DNA from: an uncultured Pelagibacteraceae bacterium
Lineage (GTDB): Bacteria > Pseudomonadota > Alphaproteobacteria > Pelagibacterales > Pelagibacteraceae
Reading direction: 5' to 3'
Assembly: GCA_902525935.1 (NCBI GenBank)
Contig: CABZJA010000001.1
Coordinates: forward strand, 1 to 64,000
DNA length: 64,000 nucleotides
In this document: piece after piece, positions 1 to 11,180 of the stretch
How the letters are laid out: every line of letters begins with the position of its first letter
Position numbering within the stretch: position 1 is the stretch's first letter
Made by a program: the position numbers and the translations under genes
Notes under the pieces: model-generated
The model's input: only the letters and a program-made list of their open reading frames with translations
What the model was told of the DNA's origin: nothing
Databases searched by the model: none

Positions 1-571
1 GATGATTAAAAATTTTACTCTTATTTAATTCTACATCAAAATAAATTGGATCGACATTGTGTTTTTTTATTGGACCTTCTGAATTTTCAAACTTTCCAGC
101 TATTAGTTTTATAAATTTATCTTTATCCTTATGTGTACTCATTTTATCGGAGTCAATATAATGGTATTCTGGTTTGCTCATCTTCTCGCTAGCAGGCATA
201 TTAATCCATAATTGAAAACCATGAAGTTTTCCATCATTCATAGCTGGCATTTCAGAATGAATTATTCCACTACCAGTTTTCATCCACTGCACATCTCCTG
301 CAGTCATTTTTCCTTGACCACCTGTACTATCTTTATGTTCAAAGCTCCCAGCCAACATGTATGTAACTGTTTCAATTCCTCTGTGTGGATGAGGAGGAAA
401 GCCTGCAATATAATCATCTTTATTTTCTGATCCAAATTCATCTAACATTAAAAATGGATCATAATAATTTGGTTCAACACCAATACTTCTTTTTAATTTT
501 ACTCCTGCACCATCTGATGCTGGTGTTGGATCTATAATTTTTTCTACTTCGATATTTTTCATGTTTTTCAT
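1..571 (-). CDS. Pirin family protein (3' end outside window)
   Basis: Not in the ORF track because it runs off the left edge. The minus strand from the ATG at 571 (a second ATG lies at 562) reads a cupin-type N-terminal half with the pirin signatures PPHPHRGIETVTYML and GIIHSEMP, whose His and Glu residues bind the metal in this family. Pirins are small metal-binding proteins; some have quercetinase-like activity, and the physiological role is usually unknown. The gene follows the HAD gene by 11 bases on the same strand, so the two are probably cotranscribed. Family assignment is secure; the C-terminal part is not visible. Confidence 0.88.
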   Translation of the reverse strand, partial: MKNMKNIEVEKIIDPTPASDGAGVKLKRSIGVEPNYYDPFLMLDEFGSENKDDYIAGFPPHPHRGIETVTYMLAGSFEHKDSTGGQGKMTAGDVQWMKTGSGIIHSEMPAMNDGKLHGFQLWINMPASEKMSKPEYHYIDSDKMSTHKDKDKFIKLIAGKFENSEGPIKKHNVDPIYFDVELNKSKIFNH

Positions 572-582
572 ATAGGATATAT

Positions 583-1245
583 CTAAATTAAATCAAGCAA
601 TTCTGATAAATTACTTATTTGTTTGCTGGGTTCAAAATCTAATTTATCAAAAACATTATTATTTCTATTGACCCAAACAGTATTGTATCCATAATTTCCT
701 GCGCCAGATACATCCCATGTATTCGCACTTAAGAATAAAACTTCGTTCTTTTCAATATTATATTTATTAATTGGAAGGTCGTAAACTTTTGAATCTGGTT
801 TAAAAATTCCAACTTCTTCTACAGAAAAAATATCATCAAAAATATCTTTTAATTGATTACTAACTACAAGTTCATTTAAAAGGTCGGGAGTACCATTTGA
901 TAGAATTGCTAATTTATAATTTGATTGTTTTAATTTTTTAAGTGCATCCCTTACTTCTGTAAATGGTGAAAGCACTTTATATAAATTTAATAGTTCCGAT
1001 CTTATTGAATTATCAATATTGTAAAAATTCATAGATTTATCCAAACTATCTTCAGTAATTTGCCAAAAATCCTTATGCCTCCTCATTAAACTTCTAAGCC
1101 ACGTATATTCAAGCTGTGTAGTTCTCCAATAATTAGCAAATCCTTCCCACTTATCGCCTAATCTTTCTTTGCATTTTTTGGCAGCAGAATTAACATCAAA
1201 TAGAGTTCCGTATGCATCAAATAAGATTGCTTTAATATTATTCAT
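583..1245 (-). CDS. HAD-superfamily hydrolase, haloacid dehalogenase type II-like
   Basis: A 220-residue protein with the type II haloacid dehalogenase layout. The nucleophile motif LFDAYGTLFDV is near residue 9, the motif II Ser is in LSNGTPDLL near residue 117, and the acidic end is in SANTWDVSGAGNYGY near residue 175. Family members hydrolyse 2-haloacids to 2-hydroxyacids, but many homologues act on other small substrates, so the substrate is an inference. The gene is divergent from rsmE with only 17 bases between starts, so its promoter must overlap coding sequence. The pirin gene follows on the same strand. Confidence 0.85.
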   Translation of the reverse strand: MNNIKAILFDAYGTLFDVNSAAKKCKERLGDKWEGFANYWRTTQLEYTWLRSLMRRHKDFWQITEDSLDKSMNFYNIDNSIRSELLNLYKVLSPFTEVRDALKKLKQSNYKLAILSNGTPDLLNELVVSNQLKDIFDDIFSVEEVGIFKPDSKVYDLPINKYNIEKNEVLFLSANTWDVSGAGNYGYNTVWVNRNNNVFDKLDFEPSKQISNLSELLDLI

Positions 1246-1262
1246 AAATTAATTTATTTATA

Positions 1263-1961
1263 ATGAGTAATATTAGAATATTTTATCCAGAAAAATTATC
1301 AATTAATTTAAAAACTACTTTAACTAAGTCTCAATCACATTATTTATTGAAAGTAATGAGAATTAAACAGGGTGAGACCTTTTCCGTTTTTAATAAATCT
1401 GGTGAATGGAAGTCAATTGTAACTGAAATTTCAAAAAGCAGCTTACATTTCAAGGTTGTTGAACAATTGAGACAAAAAAATAAAGAGCAAGAAATTTGGT
1501 TAGCTTTCTCACCCATTAAATCAAATTACTTTAACTTCATGATACAAAAAGCAACTGAACTTGGAGTAACAAAATTTGTTCCAATTATTTCTGAAAGGAC
1601 AATTGTTAGAAAAATAAATAATGAAAGATTAAATAAAATAATTATAGAATCGTGTGAACAAAGTAATAGAATAAATATTCCTTCAATTGAAGAACCTCAA
1701 TCATTAGATAAATTTCTGTCTTACAATTCGGATATCAATTTAATTTTTGGAGATTTAAATACGAATAATAAAAAAATTAAAATTTCTAATTCAAAACCAA
1801 ATTGTCTATTAATTGGTCCTGAAGGGGATTATTCAGCCGATGAAATTAAAAAGATTCTAAACTTTAAAGGGTCTCAATCGATAAAACTAAGCGATAACAT
1901 TTTAAGGTCTGAAACTGCAGTTATATCTGCGTTATCTGTGATTAATTATTTGCAAAATTGA
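1263..1961 (+). CDS. rsmE: 16S rRNA (uracil(1498)-N3)-methyltransferase RsmE
   Basis: A 232-residue SPOUT-class methyltransferase. It has the N-terminal PUA-like part (HYLLKVMRIKQGE) and the C-terminal knot motifs LIGPEGDYSADEI and LSDNILRSETAVISAL. The usual GPEGG reads GPEGD here. The family uses S-adenosylmethionine to methylate U1498 of 16S rRNA on the assembled 30S subunit. Length is normal. The ATG at 1263 fits the family start. The oxidase operon begins 58 bases downstream on the same strand, so read-through into it is possible. Confidence 0.93.
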   Translation: MSNIRIFYPEKLSINLKTTLTKSQSHYLLKVMRIKQGETFSVFNKSGEWKSIVTEISKSSLHFKVVEQLRQKNKEQEIWLAFSPIKSNYFNFMIQKATELGVTKFVPIISERTIVRKINNERLNKIIIESCEQSNRINIPSIEEPQSLDKFLSYNSDINLIFGDLNTNNKKIKISNSKPNCLLIGPEGDYSADEIKKILNFKGSQSIKLSDNILRSETAVISALSVINYLQN

Positions 1962-2001
1962 TAAATTGTCGCGAATTCTCTGGTATTTTTTTGATATTTT
2001 C

Positions 2002-2017
2002 GATTTATATATAAATC
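2002..2017. promoter_or_regulatory. 16-bp perfect palindrome before ctaC
   Basis: GATTTATATATAAATC is its own reverse complement and ends two bases before the ctaC start codon. It could be an operator for the oxidase operon or a hairpin at the ribosome entry site. In DNA this rich in A and T a chance origin is quite possible. Confidence 0.35.
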
Positions 2018-2019
2018 AA

Positions 2020-4469
<2,450 letters not shown>

Positions 4470-4495
4470 TAACTTCTTAAGATATAAAAATTAAA

Positions 4496-5404
4496 ATGGC
4501 TACAACGTATACTAAAGTAAAAAAATCATATTACGAACTAGGTATAATTCCTGAATTATTAAAGTTAATGAAGCCAAGAGTAATGTCTCTTGTTATTTTC
4601 ACTTGTGCAGTTGGTCTATTAACAGCTCCTACTTCAGTTTCATTTCAACAATCAGTAATTGGAATATTAATTGTAGCCTTTGGTGCTGGAGCAGCGGGAG
4701 CTCTTAATATGTGGTATGAAGCTGATTTAGATAAATTAATGTCTAGAACATGCTTACGTCCAATTCCAAGAGGAAAGCTAAACCGAAATCACGCATTATA
4801 TTTTGGAACGTCCCTATCAGTTATTTCTGTTGTAAGCTTATACTTTGTTACAAATGCTCTATCGGCATTTCTATTATTGTTTACGATATTATTTTATGTA
4901 TTTGTTTATACAATTTGGTTAAAAAGAAAAACTCCACAAAATATTGTTATAGGTGGAGCATCAGGAGCTTTACCACCAGTAATTGGATGGGCAATAGCAA
5001 CTAATTCAATTTCGTTGGAGTCGATTGCTTTTTTCTTAATAATTTTCTTTTGGACACCATCACACTTTTGGGCATTAAGTTTGTACAAAGCTGATGATTA
5101 TAAAAAAGCAGGTATTCCAATGCTTCCTGTAACTAATGGAATTCAGGATACAAAAAAGAATATTTTAATTTATTCTTTGCTAATGGTGCCAGCTATTGTT
5201 TTTCCATATTATATTGGATTTGTAAGTGAAGTATTCTTATCACTTAGTTTATTATTTACATTTTATTATAATTTAATTTGTTATCAGCTTTACAATTATA
5301 AAGTCGGAAAATTTAACATAAAAAAAGCTAGACATATTTTTAGCTATTCAATTATTTACCTATTTTTAATATTTGTTTTTTTTCTAGTGGATAAAATTAT
5401 ATGA
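4496..5404 (+). CDS. ctaB: Protoheme IX farnesyltransferase (heme O synthase)
   Basis: An integral membrane UbiA-superfamily prenyltransferase that adds farnesyl to heme B to give heme O, the precursor of heme A for the oxidase encoded beside it. The first Asp-rich motif region reads NMWYEADLDKLMSRTCLRP and the second DDYKKAGIPMLPV. There are about nine hydrophobic segments and the 302-residue length is normal. The stop overlaps the start of the following 41-codon gene by ATGA, so the two are translationally coupled. Confidence 0.95.
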   Translation: MATTYTKVKKSYYELGIIPELLKLMKPRVMSLVIFTCAVGLLTAPTSVSFQQSVIGILIVAFGAGAAGALNMWYEADLDKLMSRTCLRPIPRGKLNRNHALYFGTSLSVISVVSLYFVTNALSAFLLLFTILFYVFVYTIWLKRKTPQNIVIGGASGALPPVIGWAIATNSISLESIAFFLIIFFWTPSHFWALSLYKADDYKKAGIPMLPVTNGIQDTKKNILIYSLLMVPAIVFPYYIGFVSEVFLSLSLLFTFYYNLICYQLYNYKVGKFNIKKARHIFSYSIIYLFLIFVFFLVDKII

Positions 5405-5526
5405 TAATTAAAGATCAGAAATTAAAAAAGAAAAACTTATGGACAGCTGTTGGTTTAGTCGCATTTATACTTTTCTTGTTCGTTTTCACACTATTTAATA
5501 TCGGAGTATTTGAAAGAGCTCTATGA
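5401..5526 (+). CDS. 41-residue single-helix membrane protein of the oxidase operon (CoxF-like position)
   Basis: Too short for the ORF track. It opens with MIIKDQKLKKKNLWTAVGLV, followed by one hydrophobic helix and a short tail. Its ATG overlaps the ctaB stop as ATGA, and its own stop overlaps the ctaG start as ATGA. This double coupling in a conserved operon is strong evidence for a real gene. Small one-helix proteins at this position between ctaB and ctaG occur in other alphaproteobacterial oxidase operons, where they are sometimes named CoxF. I infer an assembly or stabilising role; no catalytic motif is present. Confidence 0.8.
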   Translation: MIIKDQKLKKKNLWTAVGLVAFILFLFVFTLFNIGVFERAL

Positions 5527-6071
5527 TTAAAAAAAATACTTTAACTCCGCTAATTCTAGCAGGAATTTTTATCTTTATGTTGGGATTATCTTTTGCAGCT
5601 GTGCCTTTGTATGATTTATTTTGTAGAGTAACTGGCTTTGGTGGAACTACACAAATATCGAAAGAGGCTCCTAATATTGTTTTAGATAAAAAAATAAATG
5701 TAAGATTGGATACAAACGTTAACAGTGCACTTGATTGGAATTTTGATGTTGATCAAAAAACAATGGATGTACAGCCTGGCAAGGTATACAGAATTAAATT
5801 TGAAGTTGAGAATACAGGAGATGAGATTTCATCTGCAGTAGCTACATATAATGTTTCACCATCATCGTTTGGAGCATATTTTAATAAATTAGGATGTTTT
5901 TGCTTTGAAAAACAAACGTTGAATCCAGGAGAAAAAGCAAGTTACACATTAGTATTTTATCTAGATCCAGAATTAGTAAATGATCCTAAAACATCTAGAG
6001 TTGAAGATGTAACTATGTCATATACTTTTTTCTCATCTGCATATTATAAAAACGAAAAAAAAGAGAGTTAA
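5523..6071 (+). CDS. ctaG: Cytochrome c oxidase assembly protein CtaG/Cox11
   Basis: A copper chaperone that inserts CuB into subunit I. An N-terminal membrane anchor (residues about 8-28) is followed by AAVPLYDLFCRVTGFGGTTQ, the family signature, and a periplasmic immunoglobulin-like domain with the copper-binding CFCFEKQTLNPGE near residue 125. The length of 182 residues is normal. It is coupled by ATGA to the small membrane gene upstream and sits five bases before ctaE. Confidence 0.95.
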   Translation: MIKKNTLTPLILAGIFIFMLGLSFAAVPLYDLFCRVTGFGGTTQISKEAPNIVLDKKINVRLDTNVNSALDWNFDVDQKTMDVQPGKVYRIKFEVENTGDEISSAVATYNVSPSSFGAYFNKLGCFCFEKQTLNPGEKASYTLVFYLDPELVNDPKTSRVEDVTMSYTFFSSAYYKNEKKES

Positions 6072-6076
6072 AATAA

Positions 6077-6868
6077 ATGTCTGCATCAGGTCAAAAACAT
6101 GATTACCATTTAGTTGACCCTAGTCCTTGGCCTTTAGCTACATCTATAGCAACATTAGTTACAGCTTTCGGATCTGTTTATTATTTCCACAGCAAAGTCA
6201 TGTGGGCGATGGTTTTAGGTTTTTTTCTTATAATTTATTGTGCCTTTATGTGGTTCAGAGATGTTGTAATTGAAGCTGAGCATAAAGGTCATCACACACC
6301 TGTTGTTCAAATTCATCATAGATATGGAATGACATTATTTATAGCATCCGAAGTAATGTTTTTTGTTGCATGGTTTTGGGCATACTTTGATGCAAGTTTG
6401 TTTCCAAATGAATTCATGGGAAATGTTTGGCCGCCAAAAGATATTGAAACTTTTGATCCATGGGATATCCCACTAATAAATACTCTTGTATTACTTTTAT
6501 CTGGTACAACAGTAACTTGGGCACACCATTCTTTATTAGAGAATGACAGAAAAGGATTTATAAATGGTCTTATCTGTACAGTAATTTTAGGAGCATTCTT
6601 TACGTTATTGCAAATATACGAATACCAACATGCTACATTTAGTTTTTCAGGTCATATTTACGGAGCTACATTCTATATGGCCACAGGGTTTCATGGTTTC
6701 CACGTTTTAGTTGGGACTATTTTCTTAGCGGTTTGCTTATGGAGAGGTAAATTAGGACATTTTACTATAGAACATCACTTTGGTTTCGAAGCCGCTGCTT
6801 GGTACTGGCACTTTGTTGACGTTGTCTGGTTGTTTTTATTTGCTGCTATTTATATTTGGGGAAGTTAA
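6077..6868 (+). CDS. ctaE: Cytochrome c oxidase subunit III
   Basis: A 263-residue protein with seven membrane helices that stabilises subunit I and proton uptake. Characteristic segments are YHLVDPSPWPL at the N-terminus, ASEVMFFVAWFWAYF (with the membrane Glu) in the middle and GFHGFHVLVGTIFL and YWHFVDVVWLFLF near the C-terminus. It lies between ctaG and surf1 in the normal alphaproteobacterial order. Confidence 0.96.
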   Translation: MSASGQKHDYHLVDPSPWPLATSIATLVTAFGSVYYFHSKVMWAMVLGFFLIIYCAFMWFRDVVIEAEHKGHHTPVVQIHHRYGMTLFIASEVMFFVAWFWAYFDASLFPNEFMGNVWPPKDIETFDPWDIPLINTLVLLLSGTTVTWAHHSLLENDRKGFINGLICTVILGAFFTLLQIYEYQHATFSFSGHIYGATFYMATGFHGFHVLVGTIFLAVCLWRGKLGHFTIEHHFGFEAAAWYWHFVDVVWLFLFAAIYIWGS

Positions 6869-6874
6869 TAGTTC

Positions 6875-7528
6875 TTGAAAAATAAGCTATCTTTTTCAAT
6901 TTTTGTATACTTTTTTATTTTAGTTTTTTTGTCATTAGGCACTTGGCAAATTATAAGATTAAATTGGAAGCTTGACTTAATAAATTCAATTGATCAATCT
7001 TTAAAAAGTGATCCAGTAGAATTTAATGGAAGTAATCCAATTAACTTTAAAAAAATCAAATTTGAAGGAATATTAGATAATTCAAAAATAATTTATTTAT
7101 ATTCCTTAAATGAAAAAGGAAAGCCAGGATTTGATATTGTAAATCCAGTGAGTATTAACAATAAAAGCTATTTAATAAATCGAGGTTGGGTTCCAAGAGA
7201 CCTTAAATCTAAAAAGTATGTTTCAAATGAGAGTAAATTTGAGGGAGTTTTAAAATTAAAAAGTAAATTTAATTATTTCAAGCCAGATAATGACGTAAAT
7301 AAGAATTACTGGTTCACTCTTAAAGATGAAGATTTATTGACCTATACTGGCAAAGAATTTTCTCCATTCATTATCAACAATATTAGCAAGCAAGAAGGAA
7401 TTTATCCCCAGTCAAAACAAATAGGAGCCAATATTTCAAACAACCACTTAAAGTATGCTCTTACATGGTTTTCATTAGCTGTTTCCATCTTTTTAATATA
7501 TTTATATTTCAGAAAAAAAAATTACTGA
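6875..7528 (+). CDS. SURF1 family cytochrome oxidase biogenesis protein
   Basis: A 217-residue SURF1-like protein with a membrane helix at each end (about 8-25 and 193-211) and an intervening periplasmic domain. Signatures are LGTWQIIRLNWK near the N-terminus, LINRGWVP in the middle and KYALTWFSLAV near the C-terminus. Family members help heme A insertion or oxidase assembly. No ATG is available near the start and TTG at 6875 is the best start codon. The stop overlaps the thrC start as TGATG. Confidence 0.9.
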   Translation: MKNKLSFSIFVYFFILVFLSLGTWQIIRLNWKLDLINSIDQSLKSDPVEFNGSNPINFKKIKFEGILDNSKIIYLYSLNEKGKPGFDIVNPVSINNKSYLINRGWVPRDLKSKKYVSNESKFEGVLKLKSKFNYFKPDNDVNKNYWFTLKDEDLLTYTGKEFSPFIINNISKQEGIYPQSKQIGANISNNHLKYALTWFSLAVSIFLIYLYFRKKNY

Positions 7529-8901
7529 TGGAATATATAAGCACTAGAAACAATTCAGATCATTTTTCATTTAAAAAAGTATTTCTAAAAGGTTTAGCTG
7601 ATGATGGGGGGCTTTTTGTACCAAAGTCAATTAAACCATTTAGTGAAGATGAATTAAACAAACTAAGTGGTCTTAATTACAATGAATTAGCAGCCGAAAT
7701 AATTTTCCCATTTATTGGTGATTTTATGACTAAAGAAGAATTAATTTCCACAGTATCAAAATCTTACTCAAATTTTAGAGCAGAGGATGTTGTAAAAATC
7801 TCCGATTTAGGAAATTTAAAAGTTTTAGAACTCTATCACGGCCCAACACTTGCTTTTAAAGACATTGCAATGCAATTAATAGGAAATTTTTATCAATTTC
7901 ATTTAGCAAATGAGCAAAAAAAAATTAATATTATTGTAGCAACTTCAGGAGACACAGGTGCAGCTGCTATTGATGCTTTAAAAGGCAAAAAGAATTTAAA
8001 TGTATTTGTATTACATCCAAATAACAGAATTTCACCAGTGCAAAGAAGATTGATGACCATCCATGAGGAGAAAAATGTATTCAATATTGCTATTGAGGGG
8101 AACTTTGATGACTGTCAAAATTTAGTTAAAGCAATGTTTAATGATGAAAAATTCTCCAGCTCAATTAATATGTCAGGTGTTAATTCAATTAATTGGGCAA
8201 GAATTGTTGCTCAAGCTGTTTATTACTTTTATGCTTATTTTAAAATAGGAAATGGACGGCATCTGTCTTTTTCCGTCCCGACTGGAAATTTTGGAGATAT
8301 TTATGCTGGCTATTTAGCAAAAAAACTCGGTCTTCCAATTGATAAACTTATTGTAGCTACTAATAAAAATGACATCCTTCATAGAGCAATTTCTGGTGGG
8401 GATTATACTCAAAAGAAAGTTGAAGAAACAAATACCCCTAGTATGGATATACAGATAGCAAGCAATTTTGAGAGACTTTTATATGACGTTAAAGACTGTA
8501 ATTCAGAAGTTACGAAAGATGTGATGAGTAAAATAAAAAATAATAATTATCAAATCGATAATAGTGACTTAGATGAAATAAAAAAGAATTTTACATCTGA
8601 AATGTTAGATGAAAACGAAACTATCCAAATGATAAAAGATATAAATAAAGAATATAAAGTTATAGTTGATCCACATACTGCAGTTGGAATTGGTGCTGCA
8701 AAAAAACTTGGACTAGAGCAAAATTGTGTTATTTTATCTACAGCACACCCATGTAAATTTCCAAAGGCAATAGAAGATGCAATCTCAAAAACTGAAAAAC
8801 TGCCAGATAGTCTTAAATATATTTATGATAGAGAAGAAAAATTTGAGGTTATAACAAATGATATAAATAAAGTTAAAGATTACGTAATTAATTCTATATG
8901 A
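7528..8901 (+). CDS. thrC: Threonine synthase
   Basis: A PLP enzyme converting O-phosphohomoserine to threonine, the last step of the pathway. I start at the ATG at 7528 (MEYISTRNN), which matches the family start and couples to surf1 through TGATG; the longer track ORF begins inside surf1. The PLP lysine lies in HGPTLAFKDIAMQ (near residue 110), the phosphate loop is VPTGNFGDIYAGY, and IVATSGDTGAAA is present. The gene is 457 codons long. Homoserine kinase, the preceding step, is encoded nearby on the opposite strand. Confidence 0.95.
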   Translation: MEYISTRNNSDHFSFKKVFLKGLADDGGLFVPKSIKPFSEDELNKLSGLNYNELAAEIIFPFIGDFMTKEELISTVSKSYSNFRAEDVVKISDLGNLKVLELYHGPTLAFKDIAMQLIGNFYQFHLANEQKKINIIVATSGDTGAAAIDALKGKKNLNVFVLHPNNRISPVQRRLMTIHEEKNVFNIAIEGNFDDCQNLVKAMFNDEKFSSSINMSGVNSINWARIVAQAVYYFYAYFKIGNGRHLSFSVPTGNFGDIYAGYLAKKLGLPIDKLIVATNKNDILHRAISGGDYTQKKVEETNTPSMDIQIASNFERLLYDVKDCNSEVTKDVMSKIKNNNYQIDNSDLDEIKKNFTSEMLDENETIQMIKDINKEYKVIVDPHTAVGIGAAKKLGLEQNCVILSTAHPCKFPKAIEDAISKTEKLPDSLKYIYDREEKFEVITNDINKVKDYVINSI

Positions 8902-9383
8902 AATTAAAAATAAAAGATCAAATCCCTGACAAAGAAATTTTCCATCTAATAGATGGTGAACCACAAACTAGTAAAATCAGAGATATTTTAGGAAATGGTA
9001 AGGTTGTTTTATTTGGATTACCTGGTGCTTTTACCTCAACTTGTTCAAAACTCCATCTTCCTGGATATGTTGCTAATACAGATAAAATTAAATCAAAAGG
9101 AATAGAAAAAATATTTTGTTTATCCGTTAATGATCCATTTGTAATGAATGCCTGGGGAGAAGCCAATAATGCTGGAGGCAAAATTACAATGTTATCAGAT
9201 CCATATCTATTATTTACAAAAGCAATTGGTGCAGAAGTAGATAGAAATTCAAAAGGAATGGGTATTCGTTCAAATCGTTACGCGATGGTTATTCAAAACT
9301 TAGAAGTCATTAATATTCAAGTTGAGAAAGAAACTAAACAATGTGGTTTGTCATCAGCAGATGGTGTCTTAAAAATTTTGTAA
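8898..9383 (+). CDS. Peroxiredoxin, Prx5/AhpE-type
   Basis: A thiol peroxidase reducing H2O2 and organic peroxides. The peroxidatic Cys is in LPGAFTSTCSKLHLPGY (near residue 48), followed by the family segment FCLSVNDPFVMNAWG. A second Cys in ETKQCGLSSADG (near residue 151) is where atypical 2-Cys Prx5 enzymes place the resolving Cys. The 161-residue length is typical. The ATG overlaps the thrC stop as ATGA. It ends the rightward operon that begins with the oxidase genes. Confidence 0.93.
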   Translation: MKLKIKDQIPDKEIFHLIDGEPQTSKIRDILGNGKVVLFGLPGAFTSTCSKLHLPGYVANTDKIKSKGIEKIFCLSVNDPFVMNAWGEANNAGGKITMLSDPYLLFTKAIGAEVDRNSKGMGIRSNRYAMVIQNLEVINIQVEKETKQCGLSSADGVLKIL

Positions 9384-9397
9384 ATTATCTAATTTAC
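9380..9397. terminator. Dyad between converging prx and lipoprotein genes
   Basis: GTAAATTA-TC-TAATTTAC is a perfect inverted repeat covering both stop codons of the converging genes. Read on the minus strand it is followed by CAAAATTTTT, which fits a weak intrinsic terminator; on the plus strand no T run follows. The stem is AT-rich and short, so terminator function is only an inference. Confidence 0.4.
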
Positions 9398-9754
9398 AGG
9401 AATAACGAAACTTGCGGGGTATGTTCTGTGCTTATCAGTAATAGAATCAGTAATACCTAAATCAAAAAATACAACACTACCTGCAAGTTTACCAGACTCA
9501 ATCTCACTAGGTATACTTCCGAAACCTGTCTTTCCATCTGCAGTTTTACAATTAAATTTTAGTGCATCATCTGATCTTCTAACCATTGGCTGAGAAGGAA
9601 TTTTAACGTTTAAGGAAACTCTTTTATTTGACAATTGACATTCACCGCTGCTACCATCAGAAAAAGATAATGCGACTGGGACATTAGCATCGTTAACTAT
9701 TGTTGCGCATGAAGTTAGAAATAAACTAATTAAACAAGCGGCTATTAATCTCAT
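9389..9754 (-). CDS. Small lipoprotein of unknown function
   Basis: A 121-residue protein with a lipoprotein signal, MRLIAACLISLFLTSC, giving a lipidated Cys at residue 16. The mature part begins ATIVNDANVPVALSF and is predicted to be beta-rich. I do not recognise a catalytic motif. The N-terminal CATI(V/I) start followed by a small beta domain resembles uncharacterised outer-membrane lipoproteins of proteobacteria. It stands alone between rnhA (38 bases upstream on the same strand) and the converging peroxiredoxin gene. Confidence 0.8.
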   Translation of the reverse strand: MRLIAACLISLFLTSCATIVNDANVPVALSFSDGSSGECQLSNKRVSLNVKIPSQPMVRRSDDALKFNCKTADGKTGFGSIPSEIESGKLAGSVVFFDLGITDSITDKHRTYPASFVIPVN

Positions 9755-9792
9755 ATATTCATATTAAATATATAATTTTAATAATTCAAAAA

Positions 9793-10218
9793 TTAAATTT
9801 TAGCAATCTCTCTTGCAAGAATATCAACTTCGTTATTTATTTTATCTGTTGAATGTGCTTTAACCCAGCTCCATTTTATATCAAAAATATTTGATAGATT
9901 GTCTAATTCAGTCCAAAGTTCTTTATTCTTAACTTCTTTTTTGTTAGCTGTTTTCCAACCATTTTTTTTCCAATTATGTATCCATTCAGTTATTCCAGAT
10001 TTTACATATTTAGAATCTGTAAATATTTGAACCTTGCTTCCTTTTGGAATTTTTTTTAAGGCTTTAATGGGAGCAAGTAATTCCATTTGATTATTTGTTG
10101 TTTCTTTTTTGCTTCCTTTAATTTGAGTTTTCTTTCCATTTTCAATAATGATTGCTGCCCAACCACCATTTCCTGGATTTCCAATGCATGAACCATCTGT
10201 GTAGATTTTAATCATCAA
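9793..10218 (-). CDS. rnhA: Ribonuclease HI
   Basis: An endonuclease that cuts RNA in RNA-DNA hybrids. The four acidic residues of the DEDD site are recognisable: IYTDGSCIGNPGNGGW (first Asp, residue 7), NNQMELLAPIKAL (Glu), IFTDSKYVK (Asp) and a C-terminal NNEVDILAREIA (Asp). The 141-residue length is normal. The start overlaps the thrB stop by four bases, matching the thrB-rnhA pairing common in alphaproteobacteria. Confidence 0.95.
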   Translation of the reverse strand: MMIKIYTDGSCIGNPGNGGWAAIIIENGKKTQIKGSKKETTNNQMELLAPIKALKKIPKGSKVQIFTDSKYVKSGITEWIHNWKKNGWKTANKKEVKNKELWTELDNLSNIFDIKWSWVKAHSTDKINNEVDILAREIAKI

Positions 10219-11180
10219 GAATAATCCTTAAATTTGCTCAGATTTCTATGAAAGTTTAATTTATCTATATACTCCTTAGGATCTTTAATTTTAATGATAG
10301 CTTGTTTGGGAGTATTTAAATAATCATAAGATCTAGTTAAAAGATATCTTAAAGCTGATCCTCTACATAATGTATTTAAATTTCTTTTTTCAATTTCACT
10401 TAATTTTCTAACAGATTGATAGCCCTTTAATAAATTTGAAGATCTTTTTTTATCTAATACAAATTTTCTGTTCTTCTTCTTAAAACATAAGGCATTAATA
10501 CAAGTTGCCAATTCATAAGATAAAAAATCATTAGCTGAAAAATAAAAATCTATAAATCCATGAAATTTACCTTTATTGAAAAAAATATTGTCAATAAATA
10601 GATCGCTATGAATTATTCCATTTGGCATTTTTTTAGGCCATTTTCTTTTGATATCGTTCAAATCATCTTTCATTAAATCTTTTAAGTTTTTAGATAATTT
10701 ATTAATTTTGTTGTTTATTTTATTTAGAATTGATCCCCATGAATTTATTGATAGTGAATTTTTTCTATACAACTTTAACTTTTTTGCAGCTTTATGGAGA
10801 AGCGCCGCATTTTTTCCAACTATATAACAATCCTTGTTATTAAGTTGTTCTTTATCTTTTCCTTTTAAGAAACTAACAATGCAAGCTTTTTTATTTTTAA
10901 AACTAAATAAATATTTACCTTTTTTATCTTTTATTGGCACTGGACATTTCACCTTAAGTCTTGATAGACCAGACATAAGACTAATAAAAAATGGAAGATC
11001 TTTTTTTTGAACTCTTTTTTCGTAAATAGTTAAGATATATTTATTTTTTTGTGTTTTTAATAGGAAGTTAGTATTTTCAATTCCCTTGGTTATTCCAGAA
11101 AAATTTATTATTTTTCCAATATTGTATTTTTTCTCAATAAATTTTATCTGCTTATTGTTAATTTTAGTATAAACAGCCAC
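10215..11180 (-). CDS. thrB: Homoserine kinase (ThrB type II, choline kinase-like fold)
   Basis: A 321-residue protein of the aminoglycoside phosphotransferase/choline kinase fold used as homoserine kinase in alphaproteobacteria. It shows an N-terminal GITKGIENTNFLL nucleotide loop, the catalytic Brenner-type motif GIIHSDLFIDNIFF near residue 190 and the metal Asp in GFIDFYFS. It phosphorylates homoserine for ThrC. It overlaps ispH by one base upstream and rnhA by four downstream. Confidence 0.92.
   Translation of the reverse strand: MAVYTKINNKQIKFIEKKYNIGKIINFSGITKGIENTNFLLKTQKNKYILTIYEKRVQKKDLPFFISLMSGLSRLKVKCPVPIKDKKGKYLFSFKNKKACIVSFLKGKDKEQLNNKDCYIVGKNAALLHKAAKKLKLYRKNSLSINSWGSILNKINNKINKLSKNLKDLMKDDLNDIKRKWPKKMPNGIIHSDLFIDNIFFNKGKFHGFIDFYFSANDFLSYELATCINALCFKKKNRKFVLDKKRSSNLLKGYQSVRKLSEIEKRNLNTLCRGSALRYLLTRSYDYLNTPKQAIIKIKDPKEYIDKLNFHRNLSKFKDYS

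Noticed and set aside
212-430. 72-codon plus-strand ORF
   Set aside because: It is a shadow of the pirin gene on the minus strand and has no own features.
1966-2019. TTG start for ctaC at 1966
   Set aside because: The ATG at 2020 starts a proper signal peptide; the region before it fits a leader with a palindrome.
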